Below are positions 1 through 10,683 of a stretch of DNA of 64,000 nt, piece by piece (positions within the stretch are counted from its first letter, which is position 1; each line of letters starts with the position of its first letter). Where the stretch lies: NCBI RefSeq assembly GCF_007954265.1, contig NZ_VOLS01000005.1:1-64000 (forward strand), in the 5' to 3' direction. Below the pieces are notes generated by a model. That model ran no database searches, was not told where the DNA came from, and was given only the letters and a program-made list of their open reading frames with translations. The DNA comes from Colwellia sp. C1TZA3. Its GTDB lineage: Bacteria; Pseudomonadota; Gammaproteobacteria; Enterobacterales; Alteromonadaceae. The position numbers were made by a program, and so were the translations under genes.

Positions 1-122
1 CAGGAAAAATAACTCAAGGTAAGGCGCTCGATTGAGCAATAGCTGGCTATTGGGATTGAGAGCAACACAGCCTTGAGCTATTTTAACTAGTACAAGTGAG
101 CAATAACTTAATGGGATTGGTA
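1..122 (-). repeat. MITE family A copy 1, truncated by window edge
   Basis: This is the right-hand 122 bp of a family A element, ending in GGTA. It is followed by TTA (123-125), which also serves as the left flank of copy 2, so two elements stand in tandem with a shared target triplet. Orientation '-' means the TACCAGTTCC end would be on the left. Confidence 0.85.
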
Positions 123-125
123 TTA

Positions 126-282
126 TACCAGTTCCATTAAGTTTGTGATCTTGTTGTGCGCAGGAAAAATAACTTAAGGTAAGGCGCTCGATTGAGCAAT
201 AGCTGGCTATTGGGAGTGAGAGCAACACAGCCTTGAGCTATTTTAACTAGTACAAGTGAGCAATAACTTAATGGCATTGGTA
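126..282 (-). repeat. MITE family A copy 2 (157 bp)
   Basis: Complete element running from TACCAGTTCCATTAAGTT to AACTTAATGGCATTGGTA. The two arms are imperfect inverted copies over almost the whole length, so a transcript would fold back on itself. Direct TTA triplets flank it at 123-125 and 283-285. It has no coding capacity. Confidence 0.92.
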
Positions 283-384
283 TTACTACAAAATTATTGC
301 TTCACAGCTAAAACGCGCAGAGTATATACTAATCAAAATATCATGCACAAATTTTAAATAAGATTAATGACCATTTAAAAGCCT

Positions 385-1065
385 ATGAAAAAAAATAATA
401 ACATAACGAAAATTAAAGCAGTTGCCCGCCATCATGGTTTGTTTATTACCTTAACCGGTTTTATAGCTTTACTGATCATGGCTTGGCTATGCAGCTATTA
501 TTGGCAACAAGCACGCTTTCCTTTAATGTTTATGGTGCTCGCTTGCTTAGTGACGATATTTATCGGTTTACTAAAATTAGCTGAACCACCCTACAGTTTA
601 ATTGTGGCACCTGAGACATTAGTTTTTCATCATCGCCATGGTCGTTGGCAACTTAATTGGCAACAGATCCGCAATATACATTGTGTGACTAATACGGTTG
701 GCATCACCCGTGAAGAATTAAATTACGTTGGCATCAAACTAACTTCGATAGATAGCATAGCAAACAATATATCTCTGCGTTTAGCCAACCGGATGATCCA
801 CGAACAAAAACCTCTTATCCACTATTGTATTCGGCACCAATTACTTACCTTTGAACAAGGTATCATAAATTTTGAACCTTACATTTTGAAAGATGGCAGT
901 GTCATTAAAGGGCCATTAGCCGCTTTTTTACATCAAAGTGAGGTATTGCATTATGCACTTGGCGCACACCTATTTATTGCTGCAAACAATTTAAATAGCA
1001 CAATTGACGACTTTGTATTTTTGGCAAACACTTACTTAGCTAATGCAAAAGAAGCCTATTATTAA
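385..1065 (+). CDS. Inner-membrane protein, DUF2982-like
   Basis: A 226-residue protein of unknown role. Residues about 18-38 and 46-68 form two hydrophobic segments separated by a short charged turn, so the N-terminus is a membrane hairpin and the remaining ~155 residues form one soluble domain. The segment 'FHHRHGRWQLNWQQI' resembles the DUF2982 family of marine gammaproteobacteria, recalled from memory and not searched. The gene stands alone between family A repeats, with no operon partner. No strong ribosome binding site precedes the ATG. Family assignment is moderate; function is unknown. Confidence 0.7.
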   Translation: MKKNNNITKIKAVARHHGLFITLTGFIALLIMAWLCSYYWQQARFPLMFMVLACLVTIFIGLLKLAEPPYSLIVAPETLVFHHRHGRWQLNWQQIRNIHCVTNTVGITREELNYVGIKLTSIDSIANNISLRLANRMIHEQKPLIHYCIRHQLLTFEQGIINFEPYILKDGSVIKGPLAAFLHQSEVLHYALGAHLFIAANNLNSTIDDFVFLANTYLANAKEAYY

Positions 1066-1094
1066 TCTTTAACTGTAATGCTGTCCCTAGGTAT

Positions 1095-1368
1095 TGAAGA
1101 AATACAAGACATAAAATTTAGTAATACCAGTGCCATTAAGTTTGTGATCTTGTTGTGCGCAGGAAAAATAATTCAAGGTAAGGCGCTCGATTGAGCAATA
1201 ACTGGCTATTGGGAGTGAGAGCAACACAGCCTTGAGCTATTTTAACGAGTACAAGTGAGCAATAAATTAATGGGATTGGTATAAGTAGTTATTCTACTTA
1301 TAAATTTTATGACACCGTAGTTTTTATTTTAACCATTAAAAATGAGCAGATAATTAATCAACTTGGTA
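1095..1368 (-). repeat. MITE family B copy, degraded, interrupted by family A copy 3
   Basis: The right part (1285-1368) matches the family B end and finishes with CTTGGTA followed by TTA. The left part (about 1095-1121, around 'acataaaattt') is a diverged remnant of the other half. Family A copy 3 lies between the halves at exactly the position where family A interrupts the family B copy at 59636-59955, in the same relative orientation. Confidence 0.75.
1125..1281 (-). repeat. MITE family A copy 3 (157 bp), nested in family B
   Basis: Complete element, TACCAGTGCC to GATTGGTA, with direct TAA triplets at 1122-1124 and 1282-1284. The uninterrupted family B copy at 42054-42214 reads CAG-TAA-GTAG at this site with a single TAA, so the insertion duplicated three bases. 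Confidence 0.9.
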
Positions 1369-1377
1369 TTAAACATC

Positions 1378-1809
1378 ATCATTGTTTCAGCTCCAACTGA
1401 TTGGGACTCTATGGTATTTCAAACTGATCAGTTTATCCTTGACGATAGACATGTTGACATGCATGCCCTAGTTGATTGACTTGCCCCTTTAAAAACAAGA
1501 GCTGGGCTAAGTGTCACATTTAAACGGCTAAAAAATACCGCAAGACTGAACATGGCTGAATTTAAGGTTTTTTATCTGGTGACTTTTGAAGTGCTCAATC
1601 CTGGAAATACCGCACTTGACATAATTACCCTACCAGAGCCGTCGACAACAGTATTTGAGTTTTAATATGAAGTTAAGATTAAAAATAACGCTGAAGCACT
1701 TACTCACGTAACAGGCATTTATTCTCGTGAGACAACAGTAAGCGTAACGTCAAACGCTAATCGGCTTATCAGTGACATCGGTGCCACTGAAGCACTCACA
1801 GCCATATGA
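1378..1809 (+). pseudogene. Decayed coding sequence of unknown family
   Basis: Reading in frame from 1381, the + strand is open apart from a TGA near 1477 and a TAA near 1663, until a TGA at 1807. It gives protein-like text such as 'EFKVFYLVTFEVLNPGNTA' and 'VTGIYSRETTVSVTSNANR'. No start codon with a ribosome binding site is apparent, and a family A fragment follows immediately. I cannot name the family. It looks like an inactivated gene rather than random spacer, but this rests only on the long frame and its composition. Confidence 0.4.
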
Positions 1810-1866
1810 GCACTACAGCCTTAGATTATTTTAACTAGCACAAGTGGACAATAACTTAATCCAATG
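1807..1866 (-). repeat. Family A fragment, degenerate right end
   Basis: About 60 bp similar to the right arm of family A (cagcctta.attattttaactag.acaagtg.acaataacttaat), lacking the terminal TGGTA. It abuts the fre stop codon. Confidence 0.65.
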
Positions 1867-1869
1867 GGT

Positions 1870-2565
1870 CTAAATAAAAGCAAAGGCATCGCCATACATA
1901 TGGTCAATTAATGCACCTTGCTTAACAAAGTCTTCACGCACGGCAGCGACCATTTCAAAACGGCCAGCTAAGTAAATGTCATAATCGGCTAAGTTGTTAA
2001 CTTCTGCCATCACTACTTTATGTACCATACCCGTACGACCTTGCCACTCATCATTCGGCGCTTCAATTACGGGAATAAATTTACCATTAGCTAACTTGTT
2101 AATCGTGGTAGCTGTTTGTGCTAATTCGTAACACGCACTCGGATCACGTAAGCCCCAATAAACCATGACTTCACGTTGAGAGTCTTGCAATGCTAAATAT
2201 TCAAATATAGATTTAATGTAAGAAAAACCGGTACCACCAGCAATAAGCAATAGCGGACGTTGACTCTCTTCGCGTAACTGCGCATTACCCAGTGGTATTT
2301 CAATAGTCACCTCTGTGTTGGCTTTAATGTGCTCAATCACTTGCATCGGATAGCTATCTGAGCCAAAAGCACCAATTTGTAATTCAATTAACTGTGCACC
2401 TGGGGCACTAGCAATTGAAAAGGGCCGCTTATCATCGTCACTCATCACAAAATTTAAATATTGTCCGGCAGAAAAATTAACAGGCTGACTCGGCTTTAAA
2501 AGCGCTTTATAAACATGCTCTGTTAATGGGGTTAACGACGCTACCTGACATGTAATCATTTTCAT
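1870..2565 (-). CDS. fre: NAD(P)H-flavin reductase
   Basis: Soluble flavin reductase of the Fre/LuxG group, which passes hydride from NAD(P)H to free FMN or FAD; the released reduced flavin is used by other enzymes. The 231 residues match the E. coli protein closely in length (233). RPFS at 47-50 is the flavin-binding signature, GGTGFSY at 110-116 is the nicotinamide-nucleotide loop, and the C-terminal GDAFAFI ending is typical. The stop is TAG at 1870. It is a single gene here; ubiD, its frequent neighbour in relatives, is not in the window. Spacers on both sides carry repeat fragments. Confidence 0.95.
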   Translation of the reverse strand: MKMITCQVASLTPLTEHVYKALLKPSQPVNFSAGQYLNFVMSDDDKRPFSIASAPGAQLIELQIGAFGSDSYPMQVIEHIKANTEVTIEIPLGNAQLREESQRPLLLIAGGTGFSYIKSIFEYLALQDSQREVMVYWGLRDPSACYELAQTATTINKLANGKFIPVIEAPNDEWQGRTGMVHKVVMAEVNNLADYDIYLAGRFEMVAAVREDFVKQGALIDHMYGDAFAFI

Positions 2566-2862
2566 TTATTTTGTACCTTATTACTGCCTGCTTGATGTTT
2601 TGCTACAGTATTATTAGTGTATGAGTTATAACAATTAAACTAACTAAATGCTCTTATTAAATGGCCTGACTAATAGCTTTCAGTTTTGATAATTTCTCTC
2701 ATTCATTGATGAAATCTCTTAAGTCATTACGTTACAGATTAGAATTAGACCAAAAATTTGTCAGTATTATAACGGTTGAAAGATAAAATCCCTAATTGAT
2801 AACAATATCGTGTAAATTATTTTTTTGACTTTAATAGTCATTGCAATACTAAAGCTGCTTTA

Positions 2863-2950
2863 TACCCACTCGATAAGCTTGCGATCTTGTTATGCACAGG
2901 AAAAATAATGTCAGGCGCTCGATTGATGCTGACATCACCGTTGCTAGCTA
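2863..2950 (-). repeat. Family A fragment, degenerate left end
   Basis: About 88 bp resembling the TACCAGTTCC arm (tacccactcgataagcttgcgatcttgttatgcacagg, then aaaaataatg...aggcgctcgattga), strongly diverged and missing the second arm. It lies just before a complete family B element. The rest of 2566-2862 shows only AT-rich spacer containing the fre promoter region. Confidence 0.6.
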
Positions 2951-2962
2951 TATCGGTAGTTA

Positions 2963-3122
2963 TACCAAGTTGATTAATTACCTGCTCATTTTTAATGGTT
3001 AAAATGAATAACGACAGCGTTATAAAATTTATAAGCTGAATAACTACTGACTAAATTTTATGCCTTGTATTTATCCATTTTTCCTCATGAAAAAGGTGAT
3101 CACTTAATTAATCAAATTGGTA
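2963..3122 (+). repeat. MITE family B, intact 160-bp copy
   Basis: Runs from TACCAAGTTGATTAATTA to TAATTAATCAAATTGGTA, with direct TTA triplets at 2960-2962 and 3123-3125. It is the uninterrupted reference for the filled sites at 1095-1368 and 59636-59955. Termini and target triplet are shared with family A although the interior differs. Confidence 0.88.
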
Positions 3123-3240
3123 TTATTGAAAATAACACCGATATTAGCTGCTTAGGCTAATTTAGAATGAGCAATTATTTATTTCAATTTCCATAAAAAT
3201 GCCATCAAAAGGTCATCAAAAGTCATTTTATTGCTGACAC

Positions 3241-3268
3241 AAAAATGCCAGCGAATGCTGGCATTTTT
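3241..3268 (-). terminator. Rho-independent terminator after rho
   Basis: Stem AAAAATGCCAGC / GCTGGCATTTTT with a GAAT loop, 20 bases beyond the rho stop codon. The A-rich side gives a U-run on the minus strand. Confidence 0.85.
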
Positions 3269-3288
3269 AAGTAATGTTTTTCTCAGTA

Positions 3289-4548
3289 TTACTGACGCTT
3301 CATTGAATCAAAAAACTCATTGTTAGTTTTTGTCATCGCCAGTTTATCGATCATGAATTCCATTGCATCAATTTCACCCATTTCATGGACAATTTTACGC
3401 AATATCCACATTTTTTGTAACTCATCAGGCTTGGTTAATAGCTCTTCACGACGTGTACCACTGCGGTTAAAGTGAATGGCTGGGAAAACACGTTTTTCAG
3501 CAATTTTGCGTGATAAGTGTAGTTCCATATTACCTGTGCCTTTAAACTCTTCGTAGATAACTTCATCCATTTTAGAGCCTGTATCAACAAGGGCTGTCGC
3601 TATAATGGTTAAACTTCCACCTTCTTCAATATTACGCGCTGCACCGAAAAATCGCTTTGGACGATGTAAAGCATTAGCATCAACACCACCGGTTAATATT
3701 TTGCCTGATGATGGAATAACCGTATTGTAAGCACGTGCAAGTCGGGTAATTGAATCTAATAAAATAACCACATCTTTTTTATGTTCAACTAAGCGCTTTG
3801 CTTTTTCAATTACCATTTCTGCTACTTGAACATGACGGTTTGCCGGTTCGTCAAACGTAGAAGCAATAACTTCACCTTTAACTAAACGCTGCATTTCCGT
3901 TACTTCTTCTGGACGCTCATCAATAAGTAATACCATTAATTCAGCATCTGGATGATTATGGGCAATACTTTGGGCAATGTTTTGTAGCAATAACGTTTTA
4001 CCGGCTTTTGGCGGTGCTACGATTAAGCCACGTTGTCCTTTACCAATCGGTGAAGCTAAATCTAACACACGTGCAGTAATATCTTCAGTCGAACCGTTAC
4101 CGCGTTCCATGGTCATGCGGTCGGTTGGATGAATAGGTGTCAGATTTTCAAAAAGAATCTTATTACGAGAATTTTCAGGACGATCAAAGTTAACTTCATT
4201 AACTTTCAGTAACGCAAAATACCGTTCACCGTCTTTCGGTGGGCGAATTTTACCGTTAATAGTATCACCGGTACGCATGCTAAATCGGCGTATTTGGCTC
4301 GGTGATACATAAATATCATCAGGACCGGCTAAATAAGAAGAATCTGCTGACCGCAAAAAGCCAAAGCCGTCTTGTAGAATTTCTAAAACACCGCTACCAA
4401 AAATATCTTCACCACTTTTAGCATGGGCTTTTAAAATGGCAAAAATAATATCTTGCTTGCGGTTACGAGCCAAATGCTCCAATTTCATTGATTCTGCGAG
4501 CTGAACTAGTTCGCTGATCGACTTTTCTTTAAGTTCGTTAAGATTCAT
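3289..4548 (-). CDS. rho: Transcription termination factor Rho
   Basis: Hexameric RNA-dependent ATPase/helicase that ends transcription at unstructured C-rich RNA. The length of 419 residues equals E. coli Rho. The N-terminal Rho domain (1-45) is followed by the cold-shock-like RNA-binding fold with RNP1 'DGFGFLR' at 60-66. The Walker A loop 'APPKAGKT' lies at 178-185, the Walker B region '[15 protein letters not shown]' near 260-275, and the Q/R loops follow. It lies downstream of trxA on the same strand, as in many gammaproteobacteria, but a strong terminator separates the two. A 187-bp leader precedes the ATG, which would allow the autoregulation known for rho; no specific site was identified. 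Confidence 0.98.
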   Translation of the reverse strand: MNLNELKEKSISELVQLAESMKLEHLARNRKQDIIFAILKAHAKSGEDIFGSGVLEILQDGFGFLRSADSSYLAGPDDIYVSPSQIRRFSMRTGDTINGKIRPPKDGERYFALLKVNEVNFDRPENSRNKILFENLTPIHPTDRMTMERGNGSTEDITARVLDLASPIGKGQRGLIVAPPKAGKTLLLQNIAQSIAHNHPDAELMVLLIDERPEEVTEMQRLVKGEVIASTFDEPANRHVQVAEMVIEKAKRLVEHKKDVVILLDSITRLARAYNTVIPSSGKILTGGVDANALHRPKRFFGAARNIEEGGSLTIIATALVDTGSKMDEVIYEEFKGTGNMELHLSRKIAEKRVFPAIHFNRSGTRREELLTKPDELQKMWILRKIVHEMGEIDAMEFMIDKLAMTKTNNEFFDSMKRQ

Positions 4549-4707
4549 AGTGGTGGGTTCTTAGACTATTTAGGTTGTTATGCTGCGCCGTTTGGCGATT
4601 TAGGATGTTTGAGTATGGTATTGAAATGTTCTTTTGTTCGAAATGTAAATTTAGCATTAAAAAGCAAACCAGTAAAGGATCACTTAATTGATCTTAAGCT
4701 AAATAAC

Positions 4708-4737
4708 AAAAAGGCCCGATCATTCGGGCCTTTTTTT
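4708..4737 (-). terminator. Terminator between trxA and rho
   Basis: Perfect stem AAAAAGGCCCGA / TCGGGCCTTTTT with a TCAT loop, reaching into the trxA stop codon (4736-4738). It ends the trxA transcript and implies a separate promoter for rho. Confidence 0.9.
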
Positions 4738-5062
4738 ATAAATTCTTATCAATAAACTCTTTTAATTGAGTTTTCGATAAAGCACCAACTTTGGTGTCAG
4801 CGACAACGCCATCTTTAAATAGCAAGAGCGTAGGAATACCACGGATGCCATATTTAGGTGGAGTGTTAGAATTTTGATCAATGTTTAATTTACCGATAGT
4901 TAATTTACCAGCATATTCTTCAGCAACATCGTTTAACAATGGTGCGATCATTTTACATGGTCCACACCATTCAGCCCAAAAATCAACTAGGACCAAACCA
5001 GATGCATTGATTACATCAGTGTCAAAACTATCATCAGTTAACTGAACAATTTTATCGCTCAT
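4736..5062 (-). CDS. trxA: Thioredoxin 1
   Basis: Cytoplasmic dithiol reductant of ribonucleotide reductase, PAPS reductase and other partners. Its 108 residues form a single thioredoxin fold with the redox motif WCGPCK at 32-37 and the cis-proline segment '[11 protein letters not shown]' near residues 72-82. A ribosome binding site (GGAGAT on the minus strand) lies just before the ATG. It is divergent from rhlB, with about 186 bp of shared promoter space. Confidence 0.98.
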   Translation of the reverse strand: MSDKIVQLTDDSFDTDVINASGLVLVDFWAEWCGPCKMIAPLLNDVAEEYAGKLTIGKLNIDQNSNTPPKYGIRGIPTLLLFKDGVVADTKVGALSKTQLKEFIDKNL

Positions 5063-5248
5063 TTATATCTCCATTAAGGTGGCCTATCGCCAATTGGTTA
5101 AGATTATACCTTCATCACCATTAATTACCAACATTGATATATAACAGTTATCGACATTTTATTACAAAATCAACTAATGCTATCAATTTATTAAGGCTTT
5201 TATGTGAATCTAATTTTTATTAATAGCGTAACCTGTTAAGCTAGCGGT

Positions 5249-6511
5249 ATGAAAAAAACACACTTAACAGAAATAAAGTTCTCCGAACTTAAGCTCGAGC
5301 CTACCGTTGTTAGCGGCCTCGAATCAATGGGCTTTGAATATTGTACTGCAATTCAAGCAAAGTCTCTTCCTATCCTCACGACGGGCAAAGATATTGCCGG
5401 TCAAGCGCAAACTGGCGAAGGTAAAACTATTGCCTTTTTAGCTGCAACATTTCATCATTTGTTACAGAAAAAAAATGTTAGCCACAATCAACCGCGTGCT
5501 TTAATTATGGCGCCAACACGTGAGCTTGCTATCCAAATTCATCGCGATGCCATTGAAATGGCAAAAAGTACCGGGTTACGCCTTGGTATTGTATATGGTG
5601 GTGAAGGTTACGAAAGTCAACGCCAAGAACTTGAACAGGGTGTAGATATTTTAATCGGCACTTGTGGTCGCTTACTTGATTACTTAAAACAAGGTATTTA
5701 TAACCTTAGTAACATCGAAGTTGTAGTACTTGATGAAGCTGATCGTATGTTCGATTTAGGCTTTATTAAAGATATTCGTTATATGTTTGGCAAGATGCCA
5801 GCAGCGACTGAGCGTTTAAGTATGCTATTTTCGGCTACCTTGTCTTTTCGGGTGAAAGAATTAGCCTTTGAGCACATGAACGACCCTGACAGTGTTGAAG
5901 TAGAACCCGACCAGAAAACCAACGTTCGTATTTCAGAAGAGCTATTCTATCCTTCTAATGAAGATAAAATGTCTTTACTACAAACATTGATTGAAGAAGA
6001 TTGGCCAGATAAAGCAATTATTTTTGCCAATACTAAACATGTTTGTGAAAAAATATATGCTCACCTTGAAGCTGATAATATCCGTGTTGGCATGCTTACC
6101 GGTGATGTTATTCAAAAGAAACGTCTGAAAATTTTAGAGCAATTTACTGCTGGGCAGCTCGATGTGTTAGTGGCTACCGATGTCGCGGCACGTGGTTTAC
6201 ATATTGAAGCCGTTACCCATGTATTTAATTATGACCTACCTGATGACTGTGAAGATTATGTTCATCGTATTGGCCGTACAGGCCGTGCTGGCGCTACTGG
6301 CCATGCCATTAGTTTAGCGTGTGAGCAGTATGTCTTTAATTTACCAGCAATTGAAAGCTATATTGATCATTCCTTACCCGTGAGTAAGTATAATCATGAT
6401 GCGCTATTGACCGATTTACCAAGACCTAAACCACGCCCACGTCGTCATAAGCCTCACAATGGCGGCCAAAATCGCAGCCGCAGTACAACTAGGCCTCAAA
6501 GGAACAGCTAG
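5249..6511 (+). CDS. rhlB: ATP-dependent RNA helicase RhlB
   Basis: DEAD-box helicase that in relatives joins the RNase E degradosome. The N-terminus '[14 protein letters not shown]' matches the RhlB signature. Motif I is AQTGEGKT (53-60; Glu where Thr is usual, at a variable position), motif II is DEAD (162-165), and SAT and HRIGRTGR follow. The C-terminal tail of about 30 residues is rich in Arg, Pro and Lys and probably binds RNA. The 420 residues match the family. gppA starts 4 bp after the stop, so the two are one operon, the same order as in E. coli. Confidence 0.97.
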   Translation: MKKTHLTEIKFSELKLEPTVVSGLESMGFEYCTAIQAKSLPILTTGKDIAGQAQTGEGKTIAFLAATFHHLLQKKNVSHNQPRALIMAPTRELAIQIHRDAIEMAKSTGLRLGIVYGGEGYESQRQELEQGVDILIGTCGRLLDYLKQGIYNLSNIEVVVLDEADRMFDLGFIKDIRYMFGKMPAATERLSMLFSATLSFRVKELAFEHMNDPDSVEVEPDQKTNVRISEELFYPSNEDKMSLLQTLIEEDWPDKAIIFANTKHVCEKIYAHLEADNIRVGMLTGDVIQKKRLKILEQFTAGQLDVLVATDVAARGLHIEAVTHVFNYDLPDDCEDYVHRIGRTGRAGATGHAISLACEQYVFNLPAIESYIDHSLPVSKYNHDALLTDLPRPKPRPRRHKPHNGGQNRSRSTTRPQRNS

Positions 6512-6514
6512 TTA

Positions 6515-8053
6515 ATGACGACCACTTCAATGGAGACTTTATCACCTCTGTATGCCGTGGTTGATTTAGGCTCTAATAGCTTCCATATGTTGCTTACTCG
6601 ACAACTTGCCGATAGTGTGCAAGTTGTTGATAAAGTAAAGCGTAAAGTGCGCCTTGCTGCTGGCTTGAGTGCAGCATACATATTGTCTGAGCAAGCTATG
6701 GCAAAAGGCTTAGAATGTTTAAGTTTTTTTGCTGAGCGCTTGCAAGATATCCCCAAAGAAAATATTCGAATTGTTGCCACAGCCACCTTAAGATTAGCGC
6801 ATAATCGTGCTGATTTTATTGCCAAAGCTGAGCGAGTTTTGGGCCATAAGGTCACCTTGTTAAGCGGCATTGCTGAAGCTAAGCATATATACCTTGGCGT
6901 AGCTCATACCAGTTATAGCGCTGATAAGCGCTTAGTTTTAGACATTGGTGGTGCCAGCACAGAGATTATTGTTGGCCAAGGTTTTACCGTTAAACAAGCC
7001 CATAGCCTTAACTTGGGTTGCGTCACTTATAATCAACAATATTTTCCTAATGGTACGCTGACAGCTGAAAACTTCGCCCAGGCAATATCAGCCGCTGAAC
7101 TAACAATCGCGACAGTAAAAGCAGATTTTTGTGCTATCGGTTGGCAATGCGTACTGGGTGGCTCAGGTACTATGCAAGCATTAGCCGAAATGTTGATTTA
7201 TCAACATAAGCCCAGTGTGCTTTCATTGGACTTTCTTTATCACGTCCAAAGACAATTGCAAACCTTTGATCATATCAAGGATATTAATTTACCCGGCTTA
7301 TCAACAGAGCGAAGTCCGGTTATTGCCAGCGGGCTAGCTATTTTAATAGCTTTATTTCAACAATTTTCTATCCAAGCGTTAACCCTCTCTAGCGGTGCCT
7401 TACGTGAAGGCTTACTATATGAAATGTTACCTAATAGTCACACCACTAACATTCGCCAACGCACGATCCAAGCATTAAGCCAACGCTTTCATATTGATCA
7501 ACAACATGCCGATAGTGTTAAGCGGCAAATTCGCACGCTATTTACCCAATTAAAAAATGTCTGGAATTTACCTGACGGTAATGCATTAGATCTATTATTG
7601 GCTAGCGGGGATTTGCATGAAATAGGTTTATTGCTTGAATACAAATATCATCAACAGCACAGTGCCTATATTCTTAGTCATGCAGATTTAGCTGGTTTTA
7701 GTCAATCGGATCGACAATTATTGGTGAGTTTAGTCACACTTTATAAGGGTGATATCAACCAAACACTTATTGAACAACAATCAGCGATAGACCCTGAAAA
7801 TGCAACAAAGTTGCTTATTATTCTTCGCTTAGCAGTAAAGCTTTGCCGTCGCCGCAAAGACGATAAATTACCTAATTACCACATACGACTAAACGATAAG
7901 GCTTTACACCTGTCCTTACCAAAAACTTGGCTGATGCAACACGCGCTGATTCGTGATGAATTAAAGCAAGAAAACGACCATATTGCCCGCCTAGGTTATC
8001 GCTTGCACATTGACTATGAAAATGAATTAAGCGGCTTAATCACCCCCGACTGA
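6515..8053 (+). CDS. gppA: Exopolyphosphatase / guanosine pentaphosphatase
   Basis: Ppx/GppA phosphatase that removes phosphate from pppGpp and/or polyphosphate, linking it to the stringent response. The ASKHA-fold signatures are visible: 'VVDLGSNSFHMLL' near residues 16-28 and 'LDIGGASTEI' near 143-152. A C-terminal helical HD-like region begins near residue 315, with 'SGDLHEIGLLLEYKYHQQHSAY' in pieces. The 512 residues fit the family. An alternative start exists 15 bp in (ATG at 6530); the first ATG is preferred for its spacing after rhlB. GppA versus Ppx specificity is inferred from the rhlB neighbour. Confidence 0.93.
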   Translation: MTTTSMETLSPLYAVVDLGSNSFHMLLTRQLADSVQVVDKVKRKVRLAAGLSAAYILSEQAMAKGLECLSFFAERLQDIPKENIRIVATATLRLAHNRADFIAKAERVLGHKVTLLSGIAEAKHIYLGVAHTSYSADKRLVLDIGGASTEIIVGQGFTVKQAHSLNLGCVTYNQQYFPNGTLTAENFAQAISAAELTIATVKADFCAIGWQCVLGGSGTMQALAEMLIYQHKPSVLSLDFLYHVQRQLQTFDHIKDINLPGLSTERSPVIASGLAILIALFQQFSIQALTLSSGALREGLLYEMLPNSHTTNIRQRTIQALSQRFHIDQQHADSVKRQIRTLFTQLKNVWNLPDGNALDLLLASGDLHEIGLLLEYKYHQQHSAYILSHADLAGFSQSDRQLLVSLVTLYKGDINQTLIEQQSAIDPENATKLLIILRLAVKLCRRRKDDKLPNYHIRLNDKALHLSLPKTWLMQHALIRDELKQENDHIARLGYRLHIDYENELSGLITPD

Positions 8054-8131
8054 AAGACATCACCAAACTCGCACCGTTAACTACTATATTTATTAGCCTC
8101 TGGAACAACAAGCGCTGCTTGCTCCTGAGCA

Positions 8132-8158
8132 TAAAAAAGCCGCGCTATATAGCACGGC
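8132..8158 (-). terminator. Terminator of the tat-hemB operon
   Basis: Stem GCCGCGCTATATAGCACGGC (one mismatch) with an A-run on its left, which becomes a U-run on the minus strand. It is 60 bases beyond the hemB stop. Just before hemB, 8209-8220 reads ataccaagttga, a possible scrap of a family B end. Confidence 0.75.
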
Positions 8159-8220
8159 CATTGACTAACAGTAAATTCACCACACCTTGATGTATTCAGC
8201 TGCTATTTATACCAAGTTGA

Positions 8221-9246
<1,026 letters not shown>

Positions 9247-10683
9247 CTATAATAATTTAATTTTACTTACTTGTACTTGATCTCGACCAGCTTGCTTAGC
9301 TTTATAGAGGGCTTTGTCTGCCCTGTCAAAAATAATTTCAGGGGTCACATCTTGCTCTTGCTGATACGTGGTCACACCACAGCTGACGGTTAAATCAATA
9401 ACGCTTTCATTATTAAGAATGTATTGCTGACTTACACTTTGACAAATTTTTTGTGCCAAAGCTAAAGCCCCTTTTTCATCTGTTTCAGGTAGGATCAAAC
9501 AAAATTCCTCACCACCGTAACGACAACCCACATCAGTACCACGGCGCAATAAAGCGTTAATCATACTAGCCACTTCAACAATGCACTTATCACCAGTTAA
9601 ATGGCCATAACTATCGTTGACGTTTTTGAAATGATCGATATCGACCAGAATTAGGCTAAGTGGCGTTAAGTTACGGCGGCTACGCCTAAATTCTGCCATT
9701 ATTTTTTCATCATAGTAGCGACGATTATAAAGCCCTGATAATTCATCAAGGGTATTTTTCTCTTTTAACACTTGATTGACCGCTTCTAACTCTTGCAGGG
9801 CAATATTCAACTCTAAAGTTCTTTCTTGTACTCGGTTTTCTGATTGCTCTTGGCTTTCATCTTGTAAAGCTAATAAATTTTTCTGCACAAGATCAGAAGC
9901 TTTAGCACTGGCTAACACTTGCTGTTTAGCTAACTTCTCATCTCGGATATGACAATAATATTTACGCCCCATCAAATAGTTCACCATAATCGCCATAAAC
10001 CAAAAAGCCACCATATCGAGACCATGAATCACTTGAGCAGAAAAACGCCAGTAGTAGAGTAAATAAGCCATCATATTAAAGCTTAGCTGCACGACTAAAA
10101 TCAGTGAATATATTTTGGTTAGACGCCTTTTTTCCTCTCTCACAGTACTAGCGACATAGAGTAGTGCAAGCAAACTAATACTAATCGGTATTTGCGTTAA
10201 TAACCAAGTAGCTGCTCTATCGCCAAACACATAACTTAGGGGCACCATAACCGTCATAACAATGGCTAAACCTAATAGCAATTGATAGCTATTTTCACCC
10301 CTTTTTTTTAGGGAAAACAATTTAATCGTAAAGCTGAAAAATAGCATGTTAGATAAGTTGGCGAAAAATAGGAGTTCAGTATTGAGTAGATAAATATTGT
10401 GAGTAAATAAGCCAAAAAATGAAATGCCACCAGCAACCAAAATACTCAGCGCCTTTACGGCAAAAAATAACGCTAAAATTACCATACTGTAACTACGCAT
10501 GGCGCTGGCCCAAGTAAAACAAAGCAAAGACAGAATCAAACCGCTACCAATAAATATATGCTGTACAGGTAACTGTAATAACAAACTTGGCTTTGCAAGC
10601 AAAAGCACACCTTGAGCATTCACCACGGAAAATATTAACCAAGCAATAAAAAAAATCATAAGAGCGATGTATAAATTACGCAT
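9247..10683 (-). CDS. Membrane diguanylate cyclase (GGDEF)
   Basis: Predicted cyclic-di-GMP synthase. Residues 1-240 hold about seven or eight hydrophobic helices with no obvious periplasmic sensor domain. A coiled coil follows (about 250-312), then a GGDEF domain (about 313-478). The active-site motif is GGEEF at 390-394, and an intact inhibitory I-site RGTD sits at 381-384, so the protein should be active and feedback-inhibited. It overlaps tatD by 8 bp and lies 3 bp before hemB, which places it inside a housekeeping operon; the biological link is not evident from sequence. Confidence 0.93.
   Translation of the reverse strand: MRNLYIALMIFFIAWLIFSVVNAQGVLLLAKPSLLLQLPVQHIFIGSGLILSLLCFTWASAMRSYSMVILALFFAVKALSILVAGGISFFGLFTHNIYLLNTELLFFANLSNMLFFSFTIKLFSLKKRGENSYQLLLGLAIVMTVMVPLSYVFGDRAATWLLTQIPISISLLALLYVASTVREEKRRLTKIYSLILVVQLSFNMMAYLLYYWRFSAQVIHGLDMVAFWFMAIMVNYLMGRKYYCHIRDEKLAKQQVLASAKASDLVQKNLLALQDESQEQSENRVQERTLELNIALQELEAVNQVLKEKNTLDELSGLYNRRYYDEKIMAEFRRSRRNLTPLSLILVDIDHFKNVNDSYGHLTGDKCIVEVASMINALLRRGTDVGCRYGGEEFCLILPETDEKGALALAQKICQSVSQQYILNNESVIDLTVSCGVTTYQQEQDVTPEIIFDRADKALYKAKQAGRDQVQVSKIKLL

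Noticed and set aside
1-282. Regular palindromic repeats considered as a CRISPR array
   Set aside because: Units are 157 bp and abut with only a shared triplet; there are no unique spacers and no cas genes.
6508-6870. 120-codon frame antisense to the start of gppA
   Set aside because: Fully overlaps the well-supported gppA gene; no homology-like features.
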